A stretch of DNA of 64,000 bases from Streptomyces sp. NBC_01775 (lineage in GTDB: Bacteria; Actinomycetota; Actinomycetes; Streptomycetales; Streptomycetaceae). The DNA lies in contig NZ_CP109104.1 of NCBI RefSeq assembly GCF_035917675.1, positions 2,046,001-2,110,000 of the forward strand, read 5' to 3'. Position numbers and translations under genes: made by a program. The first letter of the stretch is position 1, and each line of letters opens with the position of its first letter. The notes beneath the pieces were generated by a model that saw only the letters and a list, made by a program, of their open reading frames with translations, ran no database searches and was not told the origin of the DNA. Positions 26,680 to 35,294 of this stretch are shown here, in pieces.

Positions 26680-27225
26680 TCACAGGGGCGAAAGGAGCAT
26701 GAGGACCTCGTCACGACGGTCTTCCGGAGCGAACCGCAGAGCGCCCGGCCAGCGACCGATTTCCTGCCACCCGAGCCGGCCGTAGAACTCTTCGAGTCCG
26801 ACACCACCGCGCACGGCGAGGTGCAGTTGCTCCAAGCCCATCTCCTCGCGGGCGATCTCACGGGCGCGGCGCATCAACGCCGCCCCCATACCCTGACCAC
26901 GGACGCCCAGCCGGGTCTGCACGTGATGAAGCGTGCCCCAGTGGGAGACCAGCGGGCCCAGGTCACGGCGGATACTCAGCCAGCCCGCGACGGCGCCGTC
27001 CACCGCGACGACCAGGAGACGGCTGGACTGCGGGCCAAGTCCGGCGATGATGCCGTCGAGCACAGCGGCGACCTCCGAGACATCCACCGGAGGGAAAGGA
27101 AATCCGGCTGCTCCGCCCGCGTTGCTCACCTCGACCCAGCACGCGAGAAGGCTCTCCCTGAGCGCGTCGGTGCTCTCGTGCGGGTTGAGGAGCTGGATGA
27201 AGCTCGGAGTCTCACTGCTGGCCAT
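26680..27225 (-). CDS. GNAT family N-acetyltransferase
   Basis: A 181-residue acetyltransferase. The acetyl-CoA loop is VRGQGMGAALMRRAREIA and the C-terminal strand contains GLEEFYGRLGWQEIG, both typical of GNAT proteins. The N-terminal half has FIQLLNPHESTDALRESLLACWVEVSNAGGAAGFPFPPV, a pattern seen in GNATs annotated as acting on small molecules. No clear ribosome-binding site precedes the ATG at 27225; a longer product starting near 27333 is possible. It stands alone in a gene-poor stretch. Confidence 0.85.
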   Translation of the reverse strand: MASSETPSFIQLLNPHESTDALRESLLACWVEVSNAGGAAGFPFPPVDVSEVAAVLDGIIAGLGPQSSRLLVVAVDGAVAGWLSIRRDLGPLVSHWGTLHHVQTRLGVRGQGMGAALMRRAREIAREEMGLEQLHLAVRGGVGLEEFYGRLGWQEIGRWPGALRFAPEDRRDEVLMLLSPL

Positions 27226-27389
27226 GGCAGGGAGTGTCGCAAACGCATCCTCACCGAGGCACTTGGAGCGAGCTCGATCGCGACAGGTACTGGCCGCGCG
27301 CTGCGCTTCATCCACCGTGGTCGCGTCGTCCACACCTGACCACTCGGAGCCGGCGGCAGCGCGCCCGACCCCTGGGCGAGGAGGTGGAA

Positions 27390-27758
27390 TCAGAGGGCCT
27401 TGAACAGCGCCAGGAGGTCTTGGGCACGTTGGCTGTCAGCGTTGAAGCCGACGAGGTCACGTTGCTTGTGAGGGGCGGGCTGAAGGATGAGTGCGTTGTG
27501 GCATTGGAAACAGAACGCGAGCTCGAAGAGGAGCTGACCCGCGTCGTGGGCCCGGATGCCGTATCCGGGCATGAAGCAGCGCATGACGTTGCCCGTCGGC
27601 AGATCGGCCACGAGGTCGAGGACCTCCAGGGCCTCCTTGTCGAGCCACGTTCCGATGGTCGTTCCAGGAACACCCGTCCACTGGAGGGACCCCAGGGGGT
27701 CCTCGATGCGGACGCACTCAAGTCGCCGGGCCTGTACGGAGGTGGGAGGCAGGAGCAT
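27390..27758 (-). CDS. Hypothetical protein with C-x-x-C motif
   Basis: A 122-residue protein of a type I recognise as recurrent but unnamed in Streptomyces. A CxxC motif lies in LLFELAFCFQCHNALI, preceded by MRCFMPGYGIRAHD; the cysteines could bind metal or be redox-active. The C-terminus (SQRAQDLLALFKAL) is helical. The ATG at 27758 was taken because upstream residues look untranslated (Arg/Pro-rich); no strong ribosome-binding site is visible. Function unknown. Confidence 0.65.
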   Translation of the reverse strand: MLLPPTSVQARRLECVRIEDPLGSLQWTGVPGTTIGTWLDKEALEVLDLVADLPTGNVMRCFMPGYGIRAHDAGQLLFELAFCFQCHNALILQPAPHKQRDLVGFNADSQRAQDLLALFKAL

Positions 27759-28324
27759 CCGGCAAGGATGCCACCCCGACTGATCTCCCTGTCGCTCGGT
27801 GGATGGCGGTGGCCAGAGTGCGGCAGTTCTGCCGCCGATGGAATGCCGTACTGGTCGCCGGCGTGCGGGCATGACCGATGAGCGGATAAGGACCGAACAG
27901 GCCCTCGGTACCTACGCCGTGGGCAGCGAGCACGGGCCGGGGGTCCGGCCGTCGTTCGCTGCCTGTCTGACAGAGGTCGCGGACGCGCTGTGCGGGCGCC
28001 GGGGTATCGACGGTGACCGGCAGGTGCCCGGCAGGTGCCCGGCATTCGGCGGCGAAGCCCGCACTGGAGCGCTCCGCCTCGCGTCGGCCTGGAGAAGACA
28101 CCGCCAGGCCATCGCCGCGGGCCACACCGGGAGGCGGCAGCGGGGCGAGCAGGGCGAGCGGGTCAGGGCCACCGCCCACAATACGCGGTGGCTGCTGGGT
28201 AGGGTGCGATGCGAACAACGCACCTCATCAGCCTCATCCGGACCGCTCCCACCCTCCACCCCAACACCGCACGTCGAGGTCGAAGAGGCTGACTGACGGC
28301 CTCCGGTCCCGACGAAGGAGAATC
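27759..28324. other. Intergenic stretch without a supported gene
   Basis: Open frames on both strands here have Arg/Ala/Gly-rich composition typical of antisense GC-rich DNA and no domain. A short direct repeat, CGGCAGGTGCC, occurs twice at about 28019-28037. The region ends with AAGGAG just before the TTG start at 28325. Confidence 0.4.
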
Positions 28325-29719
28325 TTGTCCATCCACCCCTTCTACGGCGTGCGCGTGCTCGACCTGGCACCCGACCGGCGGCGTGTGAGGCTTCGGCTCT
28401 TCGTTGTCCACTACGACGTCGGCGTCCGGCAGTACGCCGAACTACCCGCGGACCCCGGCTTCTTCCTACAGCTGCTGTGGGAGAGCGCGGACGGCGGCGA
28501 CGGTCCGCTGGGTGATGTGTTCACCTGGCGGGAGCTCGACGACGACGGCTGGCTCGCCGTGAACACCCGATGGTTCGTCGAAGGCGTCGAACGCGTCGTC
28601 GTCCGCAACGATGCGCTGTCCGATGAGGACTGGAAGCACATCGATGCCCTCCAGGAGGGGATCCACGACCGGGACGACGGCTGGCCGGATGAGGACCGTC
28701 TCGTGCAGGCCGATTACGAGGTGCAGGTCACCGACCCACGCTGGCTGGAGCATCTGTGGCCCGGCCGGAGCTGGGAGACCGGGTGGTACCCGAACCCGAC
28801 CCACCGGTTGCGCGCCGAGGATGCCACGCACGTACCGGATCTCACGGAACCGGAGGCCGTCCTCACTCCGTTCACCGATGACGGCATGGCGATGCTGGCC
28901 TTCTCCGACGACGGCCGATTTCTCGCCGTCACCAGCGAGGACGGCGAACTGGTCGTCTACGACCCGGGAGAGCGGTCCGAGCGTCTTCGCGTGATGACCC
29001 CCGCCTCGGCCGGCCGGGACATCATGTGGGTGCCCGGGCGGCATGTGATCACGCTCAAGGAAGACGAGCTCGACGAGGTTCACCCGTGGGCCTACGACCT
29101 CGACGCCGATACCGAGATCGACATTCCGGTGGAACCGGGCCGCGTACGCTCGCGCGACGGCCGCTTCCGGGTCGAGTACGGCGACGGCGACCGAGTCGAC
29201 TTCGTCTCCGGGCGGTCCACACCCGATCGCACGGTGCGGCTCGGTGACGAATCCGCCTGGGTCAGTGACGTGACCTTCAGCGCGGACGGGACCCGGATGT
29301 TCGTCGCCCACCGGTCGAAGGAGGTCGGCCACAGCTCAACGGTGCACGTGATCGACCCCGTCACCGGCCGGATCCTGGACAGCATCACCGTGCCGGGCGA
29401 CTGGCTGAACTCGCTGGCGGCGAGCCCGGACGGCGCGTACCTGGCCGTGGCGACGGCGGACTGGAACGATGAGCGGAAGTGCACACCGGACATCTGGCGG
29501 GTCGCCGACCGTGAGCTCATCATGCGACGCCCGACGAAGGACCCCTCGCAGGCCGGGATCAGTGCCGAGGCCCTCGCCTGGTCGCCCGACGGCGCCCGGC
29601 TGGCGGCCACCGTCGAGAACAAGGAAATCCATCTCTTCCGCGTCGGCCTGCCGACCGAGCCACCAGCGGATCTCAGGCTCTCGGCGCCGGGCCGCACATG
29701 CCCGGAAGCCCGCGCCTGA
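28325..29719 (+). CDS. Beta-propeller (WD40-like) protein
   Basis: A 464-residue protein. The N-terminal ~170 residues (FYGVRVLDLAPDRRRVRLRLFVVHYD onward) are rich in Trp/Asp with no family I can name. The remainder has at least four propeller blades recognisable by repeats such as MAMLAFSDDGRFLAVTSEDGELVVYD, VSDVTFSADGTRMFVAHR, LNSLAASPDGAYLAVATADW and ALAWSPDGARLAATVENKEIHLFRV. The start is a TTG at 28325 because AAGGAG sits four bases upstream. The frame stays open and protein-like for 23 codons past the stop (to 29789), so a recent stop gain is possible. Role unknown; cytosolic scaffold inferred. Confidence 0.75.
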   Translation: MSIHPFYGVRVLDLAPDRRRVRLRLFVVHYDVGVRQYAELPADPGFFLQLLWESADGGDGPLGDVFTWRELDDDGWLAVNTRWFVEGVERVVVRNDALSDEDWKHIDALQEGIHDRDDGWPDEDRLVQADYEVQVTDPRWLEHLWPGRSWETGWYPNPTHRLRAEDATHVPDLTEPEAVLTPFTDDGMAMLAFSDDGRFLAVTSEDGELVVYDPGERSERLRVMTPASAGRDIMWVPGRHVITLKEDELDEVHPWAYDLDADTEIDIPVEPGRVRSRDGRFRVEYGDGDRVDFVSGRSTPDRTVRLGDESAWVSDVTFSADGTRMFVAHRSKEVGHSSTVHVIDPVTGRILDSITVPGDWLNSLAASPDGAYLAVATADWNDERKCTPDIWRVADRELIMRRPTKDPSQAGISAEALAWSPDGARLAATVENKEIHLFRVGLPTEPPADLRLSAPGRTCPEARA

Positions 29720-29789
29720 ACCAGTGGTGAGGTGGTCCTGACCGACAGCACCCTGGTCCGCACCCGCGGGATCGCTGCCCGCTTCGGCT

Positions 29790-29846
29790 GAGCCACTTCC
29801 CGGCCGGGAGGAACGCCTAGCCGTCCTCCCGGCCGGGAAGTGGCTC
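29790..29846. terminator. Perfect 23-bp inverted repeat, bidirectional terminator
   Basis: Arms 29790-29812 and 29824-29846 are exact reverse complements with an 11-base loop. The stop codon of the minus-strand gene at 29817 lies in the loop, so the last codons of that gene form one arm. It separates two convergent genes. Confidence 0.7.
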
Positions 29847-30143
29847 CCCCTGGAGAAACGCCCGGTACGCGTCTGCGGCGTCATCCTCCACGGTCGGCCC
29901 TTCCGGCCCGTACCGTGTATCGCTCCGGTCGCGTTTCGGTCCGGAGATCCAGAAACCTTCATCGGTATCGACGTCGTGGAAGTTGGCGTCGGACAAGCCG
30001 AGACCCGTGGCACGCCGCAGGGTCCGCCCTTGGAAGTAGGCCGTTTTCCAGGTCTTGGAGAAGTCCACCCACCCGATCCACGAGGGTCCGCGGTCGGTGT
30101 CGTAGCCCGTTTTCAGCTGCACGAACATGATTCTGCGAGGCAT
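29817..30143 (-). CDS. Hypothetical protein
   Basis: A 108-residue protein that begins MPRRIMFVQLKTGYDTDRGPSWIGWV, continues with KTWKTAYFQGRTLRRATG and VDTDEGFWISGPKRDRSDTRYG, and ends in an acidic, helical tail. The pattern is reminiscent of small uncharacterised actinobacterial proteins; no domain recognised. GGGAG lies only one base from the ATG at 30143, which is tight, so the ATG at 30128 remains an alternative. Its final codons form one arm of the 23-bp inverted repeat. Confidence 0.65.
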   Translation of the reverse strand: MPRRIMFVQLKTGYDTDRGPSWIGWVDFSKTWKTAYFQGRTLRRATGLGLSDANFHDVDTDEGFWISGPKRDRSDTRYGPEGPTVEDDAADAYRAFLQGEPLPGREDG

Positions 30144-30216
30144 GCTCCCAGCTTGGCCGATCGTGCCGATCCAGCAAACCGCGTTCCTGGATCGATCCGT
30201 TGATACACGAAACCGC

Positions 30217-31935
30217 CTAGCTCTCGCCCTCGCCCTCACCCCGGCCCTGGCCCCGGTCTCGGTACTCCACCCCGGGGGTGCCCGTCTCCCCCGCCGCGTG
30301 GGCGCGCAGCTCGACGCGGCGGATCTTGCCCGAGATCGTCTTGGGCAGTCCGGCGAACTCCACGACGCGCACCCGCTTGTACGGCGTCAGGCGTTCGCGG
30401 GAGTGGGCGAAGAGGGCCTGGGCCGTCTCCTCGCCCTCCGGCCAGCCCTCCGCCAGGACGACGTATGCCTTGGGGACGGCGAGGCGTACCGGATCGGGTG
30501 ACGGGACGATCGCGGCCTCGGCCACCGCCTCGTGCTCCAGCAGCACGCTCTCCAGCTCGAAGGGAGAGATCTTGTAGTCGCTCGCCTTGAAGACGTCGTC
30601 GGAGCGCCCCACATAGGTGAGGTAGCCCTCCGCGTCCCGTGCGCCGATGTCTCCCGTGCGGTAGTAGCCGTCGGCCATGGCCGACGTGGTGCGGGCCTCG
30701 TCGCCCCGGTATCCGGTCATGAGGCCGACCGGGTGGCGGGAGAGGTCGAGGCTGATCTCGCCCTCCGGCGCGCCGGGCTCGCCCGTGACGGGGTCGAGGA
30801 GGACCACGTCGTAGCCGGGGGTCGGACGGCCCATGGAGCCGGGCTTGAGGGGCTGGCCGGGGGTGTTGGCGACCTGGACGGCGGTCTCGGTCTGGCCGAA
30901 GCCGTCCCGGATGGTGATGCCCCACACCCGGCTCACATGCTCGATGACTTCGGGGTTCAGCGGCTCGCCCGCGGCGACGACCTCGCGGGGCACCGTCTCG
31001 AGGCGGCTCAGGTCGGCCTGGATGAGCATGCGCCACACGGTGGGCGGCGCGCAGAAGCTGGTGACCCCCGCGCGGTCCATCTCGGCCATCAGCCGGGTCG
31101 CGTCGAAGCGGGTGTAGTTGTGGATGAAGATCGTCGCCTCGGCGTTCCAGGGGGCGAAGAAGTTGGACCAGGCGTGCTTGGCCCAGCCGGGCGAGGAGAT
31201 GTTCAAGTGCACATCGCCGGGCTTGAGTCCGATCCAGTACATCGTCGCCAGGTGCCCGACCGGGTACGAGACATGGGTGTGCTCGACCAGCTTGGGCAGG
31301 GCCGTCGTACCGGAGGTGAAGTAGAGCAGCAGCGTGTCGTCGGCGCGGGTCACGCCCTGGGGGTCGAACGCCTCCGCCGCCTCGTACGCGTCCTCGTAGG
31401 CGAGCCAGCCCGCCGCGGGTGTGCCGCCGCTGCCGACGGCGACGCGGGTGTAGTCGCCCTTCACGTCCGCGAACTTGGCGGTGTCCTCCGCGCGGACGAC
31501 GACATGCCGGGCCTCGCCCCGCTCCACCCGGTCGGTCAGGTCGCGCGGGCCCAGCTGCGGGGTGGCGGGGATGACGACGGCGCGCAGCTTCATCAGGGCG
31601 AGCAGGGTCTCCCACAGCTCGGCCTGGTTGCCCAGCATCAGGATGACGCGGTCGCCGGGGGCGACGCCGCGCCCGCGCAGCCAGTTGGCGACCCGGTTGG
31701 AGCGGGCCCGCATCTGCTCGAAGGTCAGGCGCCGTTCGGTGCCGTTCTCCTCCACGATGTGCAGCGCCAGCCGGTCGTTGCCCTCGGCGATCCGGTCGAA
31801 CCAGTCCAGTGCCCAGTTGAAGTGCTCCGGCCGTGGCCAGTCGAAGGCGGCGCGCGCGGCCTCGTAGTCCGTACGGTTCCGCAGCAGGGTGTCGCGCGCG
31901 GTACGGAACTCTTCGGTGGGCGTGGACGGGCTCAT
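30217..31935 (-). CDS. AMP-binding acyl-CoA synthetase
   Basis: A 572-residue adenylate-forming ligase of the medium-chain acyl-CoA synthetase type. The AMP/P-loop motif is YFTSGTTALPK, followed by GDVHLNISSPGWAKHAWSNFF, the DGFGQTET adenine-binding motif, YYRTGDIG and the C-terminal PKTISGKIRRVELR with the catalytic lysine. It would activate a carboxylic acid (aliphatic or aryl) to its CoA thioester in the cytosol. The ATG at 31935 has AGGAGG four bases upstream. The C-terminus carries a short Gly/Glu/Arg repeat (GQGRGEGEGES) encoded by CCCTCGCCCTCA-type simple sequence. Confidence 0.92.
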   Translation of the reverse strand: MSPSTPTEEFRTARDTLLRNRTDYEAARAAFDWPRPEHFNWALDWFDRIAEGNDRLALHIVEENGTERRLTFEQMRARSNRVANWLRGRGVAPGDRVILMLGNQAELWETLLALMKLRAVVIPATPQLGPRDLTDRVERGEARHVVVRAEDTAKFADVKGDYTRVAVGSGGTPAAGWLAYEDAYEAAEAFDPQGVTRADDTLLLYFTSGTTALPKLVEHTHVSYPVGHLATMYWIGLKPGDVHLNISSPGWAKHAWSNFFAPWNAEATIFIHNYTRFDATRLMAEMDRAGVTSFCAPPTVWRMLIQADLSRLETVPREVVAAGEPLNPEVIEHVSRVWGITIRDGFGQTETAVQVANTPGQPLKPGSMGRPTPGYDVVLLDPVTGEPGAPEGEISLDLSRHPVGLMTGYRGDEARTTSAMADGYYRTGDIGARDAEGYLTYVGRSDDVFKASDYKISPFELESVLLEHEAVAEAAIVPSPDPVRLAVPKAYVVLAEGWPEGEETAQALFAHSRERLTPYKRVRVVEFAGLPKTISGKIRRVELRAHAAGETGTPGVEYRDRGQGRGEGEGES

Positions 31936-32187
31936 GTCTCCTCCTGGGCGGATCGTGCTGGGAGCCATCGTGTATCCCCCGACGCCCCGCGCACCAGCCC
32001 CGGCCCCGCCCCGGCGCCCAGCGCACCGGCCCGCACCGGCCCGCACCGGCGGCCCCGGTCCGGGTTCGGGTCCGGGTTCGTCCAGACGCCCCACGGTTCA
32101 CTCACACGCCACGTTTCACCCACGCCCCGCAATTCTCCCTTGTGCCCCTTACGCCACCGCGACCACGGTTGGGGCATCATCGGGGAG

Positions 32188-33222
32188 GTGTATACGGGGG
32201 CGAGCACACGACGGGACAGGGACGAGGCGGCGGACGACGCGTGGGACGACGGCGGGCGCCGCCGCCCCCGCGGACCACGCCATCCCCTGATCGCCGCGCT
32301 GAGCGCCCTCACACTGGCCGTCCTCACGGTGCCTCTCGCCGTGCGCGGGGCCGACGCCGACGGGCCGACACCGGTGCCCCAGCTGCTGGCCTTCCTCCCC
32401 TGGTTCCTGGCGCCCGCCTGGCTGGCGCTGCTGGGCGCCGCGCTGGCGCGGCGCCCGCTGCTGCTCGTGTGGGGGCTGGCGGTGCTGGCGGCCACCGGCT
32501 GGTACCTCCAGCCGTACGGGGCCCCGGCGCCCTCCGGCGCGGAGGGGCGTCCGGCGAAGGCGCAGTTCCGGGTGCTGACGGCCAATCTGAAGTACGGCAG
32601 AGCCACCCCCGGGCTGCTGGAGACGGTGCGCAGGGAGCGGCCCCAGATCCTCTCCGTCCAGGAGTGTGCCGCGCAGTGTGCCAAGGCGCTGCGCACGCCC
32701 GAGCTGCGCGACGCCTACCCGCACCGGATCATCTCCGGCGGCCGGGGCGCGCGGGGCTCGGCGCTGCTGAGCGTCTATCCGCTGCGGGACCGTTCGAAAG
32801 TGCCCGCGCGCTTGGACATGCCCAGCGCCGTCGCGGACGTCGGGAGCGAGCGGGTGCGCCTCCAGGTGGCGCACCCGATGCCGCCCAATCCGGGTGAGAC
32901 GGCCTCCTGGCGGGTGGAGCTGGATCGGCTGCGCTCCTGGTCGCAGGCGCGTGGCGCGCTGCCCACGGTGATCGCGGGCGACTTCAACGCCTCGCAGGAC
33001 CACGCCGCCTTCCGCGCCGTCCTGAAGACGGGTCTGCACGACGCGGCCCGGATGCTGGGCAACTCCCGCACGCCCACCTGGCCGGCGCGCACCGCTCCCC
33101 CGCTGGGCGCGCAGATCGACCACGTCCTGCTGAGCAGGCCGCTGGTGCCGGTCGACGGCCAGTTCCTGGATCTGAAGGGCACGGACCACCGGGCCTTCCT
33201 GGTGAACGTCAAGCTGTTCTGA
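32188..33222 (+). CDS. Membrane-anchored endonuclease/exonuclease/phosphatase family protein
   Basis: A 344-residue protein. An N-terminal hydrophilic part is followed by two or three hydrophobic helices (about residues 38-110), then an EEP domain: FRVLTANLKYG, QILSVQE with a metal-binding Glu, IAGDFNASQDHAAF, and IDHVLLS ending in GTDHRAFLVNVKL. The catalytic His/Asp and Asn are present, so it is probably an active extracytoplasmic hydrolase of nucleic acids or phosphodiesters. The GTG at 32188 lies right after GGGGAG, a poor spacing; the exact start is uncertain. Confidence 0.85.
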   Translation: MYTGASTRRDRDEAADDAWDDGGRRRPRGPRHPLIAALSALTLAVLTVPLAVRGADADGPTPVPQLLAFLPWFLAPAWLALLGAALARRPLLLVWGLAVLAATGWYLQPYGAPAPSGAEGRPAKAQFRVLTANLKYGRATPGLLETVRRERPQILSVQECAAQCAKALRTPELRDAYPHRIISGGRGARGSALLSVYPLRDRSKVPARLDMPSAVADVGSERVRLQVAHPMPPNPGETASWRVELDRLRSWSQARGALPTVIAGDFNASQDHAAFRAVLKTGLHDAARMLGNSRTPTWPARTAPPLGAQIDHVLLSRPLVPVDGQFLDLKGTDHRAFLVNVKLF

Positions 33223-33301
33223 CACCGTCCCCGCTCTCTCCCCCGGCCCCCCGGCCTCTCTCCCCCCTCCCCCTCCCCCCGGTCTCCGGGGACCGGCCGG
33301 A

Positions 33302-35113
33302 TCACCCGCCCGTACGACGGTGTTCGACCAGCACGGGCTCCTCACCGATCCGCAGCCGGCGGCCGGAGGGCGCGGGGGACTCGGTGCCGTCCATGTGGCG
33401 CAGCACTCGCGCGTCCGCGTCCAGCCGGACCTGGGCCTTCCCCCGCTCGGCCCAGTAGACGCGAAGTGGCCTGCCGTCTCGCTCGAAGCGGCAGGTGTAG
33501 GCGTGCGGTGGGAGGCCCATCTCGGTGCCGCTGCCGCACGAGGTGATGCGGGCGCCCTCCAGCCACCGCTGCAACCGCTCGATGCGCCGCCCCGCCTCCG
33601 TGGGCGGGCCGCCCGCCAGTTCGACCACGAGGGGCACCTCCGAGCTGCCCCAGCTGTAGAAGTACGTCCGGCTCAGACTCTGGTCCTTCAGGTAGAGGCC
33701 CACGAGGTAGAAGCGCACCGCGTGGTCCCGGGCCCGGCGCGCGTCCAGGTGCTCCCTGAGAGCGACATCGCTGTCCGGGCCGGTGTCCCACAGCGGGGTG
33801 CGGCCCAGACCCTCGCTGTAGAGGAGCCGCTGCACCCGTTTGACGAGGGTCACTCTCTCCTCCGGCGGGCCGTCGGCACGGCGCGGCGGGAGCTTGAGCG
33901 CGGCGGCGTCGCAGTACTGGAACGTGCCGGTGCGTGCGAACTTCCGCAGCAGGTCGCGCCCACGCTTCTCCCACAGGGACCCGAAGGAGGGGCAGACGGC
34001 CTTGGCCTCGGGGTCGGCCTCGCGGATGATCCGTGAGGCGCGCTGGACCATGTCGGCGAGAGTGGCCGTCGAGCCGGTCCAGACTCCCTGGTGACTCGGG
34101 TAGTCCCACAGCTCGTACGCCTCGATCCGGCCGCGGTAGCGGGCCGCGAGTGCGCCGATGAACCGGTCCCAGTCCGCCATCTTGTCCGGGGGCGAGGCGC
34201 GCGCGTCGGCGAACACGGACCGGCGGCCGTCCGGGGCCGCCCACGGCGGGGTGCCGCCGAGGGTGAGCAGCACGGGCAGCCCCTTGCGTTCGGCGGCGTC
34301 GACCAGGCGATCCAGCGTCTGCCACCGGTACTTCCCGCGCCGTGGCTCCAGTTGGGACCACCGGGTGCCGGAGTGCCACAGCCGGACGGAGCCGACGCGG
34401 AAACCGGGCATCTCACCGGTGTCGGAGCCGAGGTTCATGCCGTAGAAGGCATCGGGCACCCGCTGCGGGGCGACGGTCCAGTCCGGGCCCTTGACGTCCT
34501 GCCGGTCCGCGCCGCCGGACCGCGCCGGAGAGCCGACGCGTCTGCCGCCGCTCTCCGCCTCGGGGTAGGAGGCGGAGACGGCGCCGGAAGGGATCGCGAG
34601 GACGAGGACGAGGGCGGCGACGCGCAGCCAGAAGTACGCCCTCAGCCTGGCCGCGGACCCGCCGGCCCCCAGGCTCCGGTGGTGGTGCTGTAAGCCCCTG
34701 AGCGGCATTGCGGCCCCGGACGGAGCCCGGGAAGCAGGGGAAGCAGGGGGGCTCGCGGGTACGGACGGGGCCTCCGCGCCGTCCACTGCGTCGTCCGCGC
34801 CGTTCGCTGCGTCGATCGCTGCGCCGTCCTCCGCGTCGTTCGCTGCGTCGTCCTCCGCGCCGTCCTCCGCGTCGATCGCCTGGCACCACGCGCGGTAGAG
34901 CCGGTCCAGTTCGGCACGGTCGGCTCCGCAGACGCGGGCCACCTTCTCGACCACGCCGAAGGTGCGGGGGACGGTCGTGCCGAGGCAGTAGCGGTGCACC
35001 GTCGAGCGGCCGAGGCCGGTGCGGTGTGCCAGCGCGGCATAGCTGCGTCCGCTGCGCTGTTTCAGCTCCTCCAGCAACTCCGCCAGTTCAGAACCGCCCC
35101 TGCCCGCCGTCAT
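33302..35113 (-). CDS. HTH-TM protein with inactive-looking GH39-like glycosidase domain
   Basis: A 603-residue multi-domain protein. XRE-type helix-turn-helix (residues 7-65: YAALAHRTGLGRSTVHRY), an acidic low-complexity linker of DAEDGA/DDAAN repeats (83-113), a transmembrane segment (about 163-182), then an extracytoplasmic clan-A glycosidase-like domain (GSVRLWHSGTRWSQLEP onward). The acid/base motif, normally W-N-E-P, reads W-Asp337-Tyr338-P, and the nucleophile motif, normally W-D/N-T-E, reads W-D-T-Gly445, so both catalytic glutamates seem to be gone. I infer a one-component carbohydrate sensor. ATG at 35113 has GGAGG eight bases upstream. Confidence 0.8.
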   Translation of the reverse strand: MTAGRGGSELAELLEELKQRSGRSYAALAHRTGLGRSTVHRYCLGTTVPRTFGVVEKVARVCGADRAELDRLYRAWCQAIDAEDGAEDDAANDAEDGAAIDAANGADDAVDGAEAPSVPASPPASPASRAPSGAAMPLRGLQHHHRSLGAGGSAARLRAYFWLRVAALVLVLAIPSGAVSASYPEAESGGRRVGSPARSGGADRQDVKGPDWTVAPQRVPDAFYGMNLGSDTGEMPGFRVGSVRLWHSGTRWSQLEPRRGKYRWQTLDRLVDAAERKGLPVLLTLGGTPPWAAPDGRRSVFADARASPPDKMADWDRFIGALAARYRGRIEAYELWDYPSHQGVWTGSTATLADMVQRASRIIREADPEAKAVCPSFGSLWEKRGRDLLRKFARTGTFQYCDAAALKLPPRRADGPPEERVTLVKRVQRLLYSEGLGRTPLWDTGPDSDVALREHLDARRARDHAVRFYLVGLYLKDQSLSRTYFYSWGSSEVPLVVELAGGPPTEAGRRIERLQRWLEGARITSCGSGTEMGLPPHAYTCRFERDGRPLRVYWAERGKAQVRLDADARVLRHMDGTESPAPSGRRLRIGEEPVLVEHRRTGG

Positions 35114-35294
35114 GGCCACCCCCTCCACCGTCCCGGAGCGCCGGACGCGTACCAGGACCGTCCCACCATGCCGGAAAGACGCAGGTGACGGCAGCCGTTA
35201 CATCCCGCTGTCCCACCTCTCCACAACTTCTTGCCACGGGGATCGGGACATATCAAAGTCCCAGCAGACACACATCACGCACATCGGGGGATAC

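Noticed and set aside
27799..28296. A 165-codon plus-strand frame upstream of the propeller gene
   Set aside because: Mostly Arg/Gly/Ala with no domain and a weak start; kept as a gap instead.
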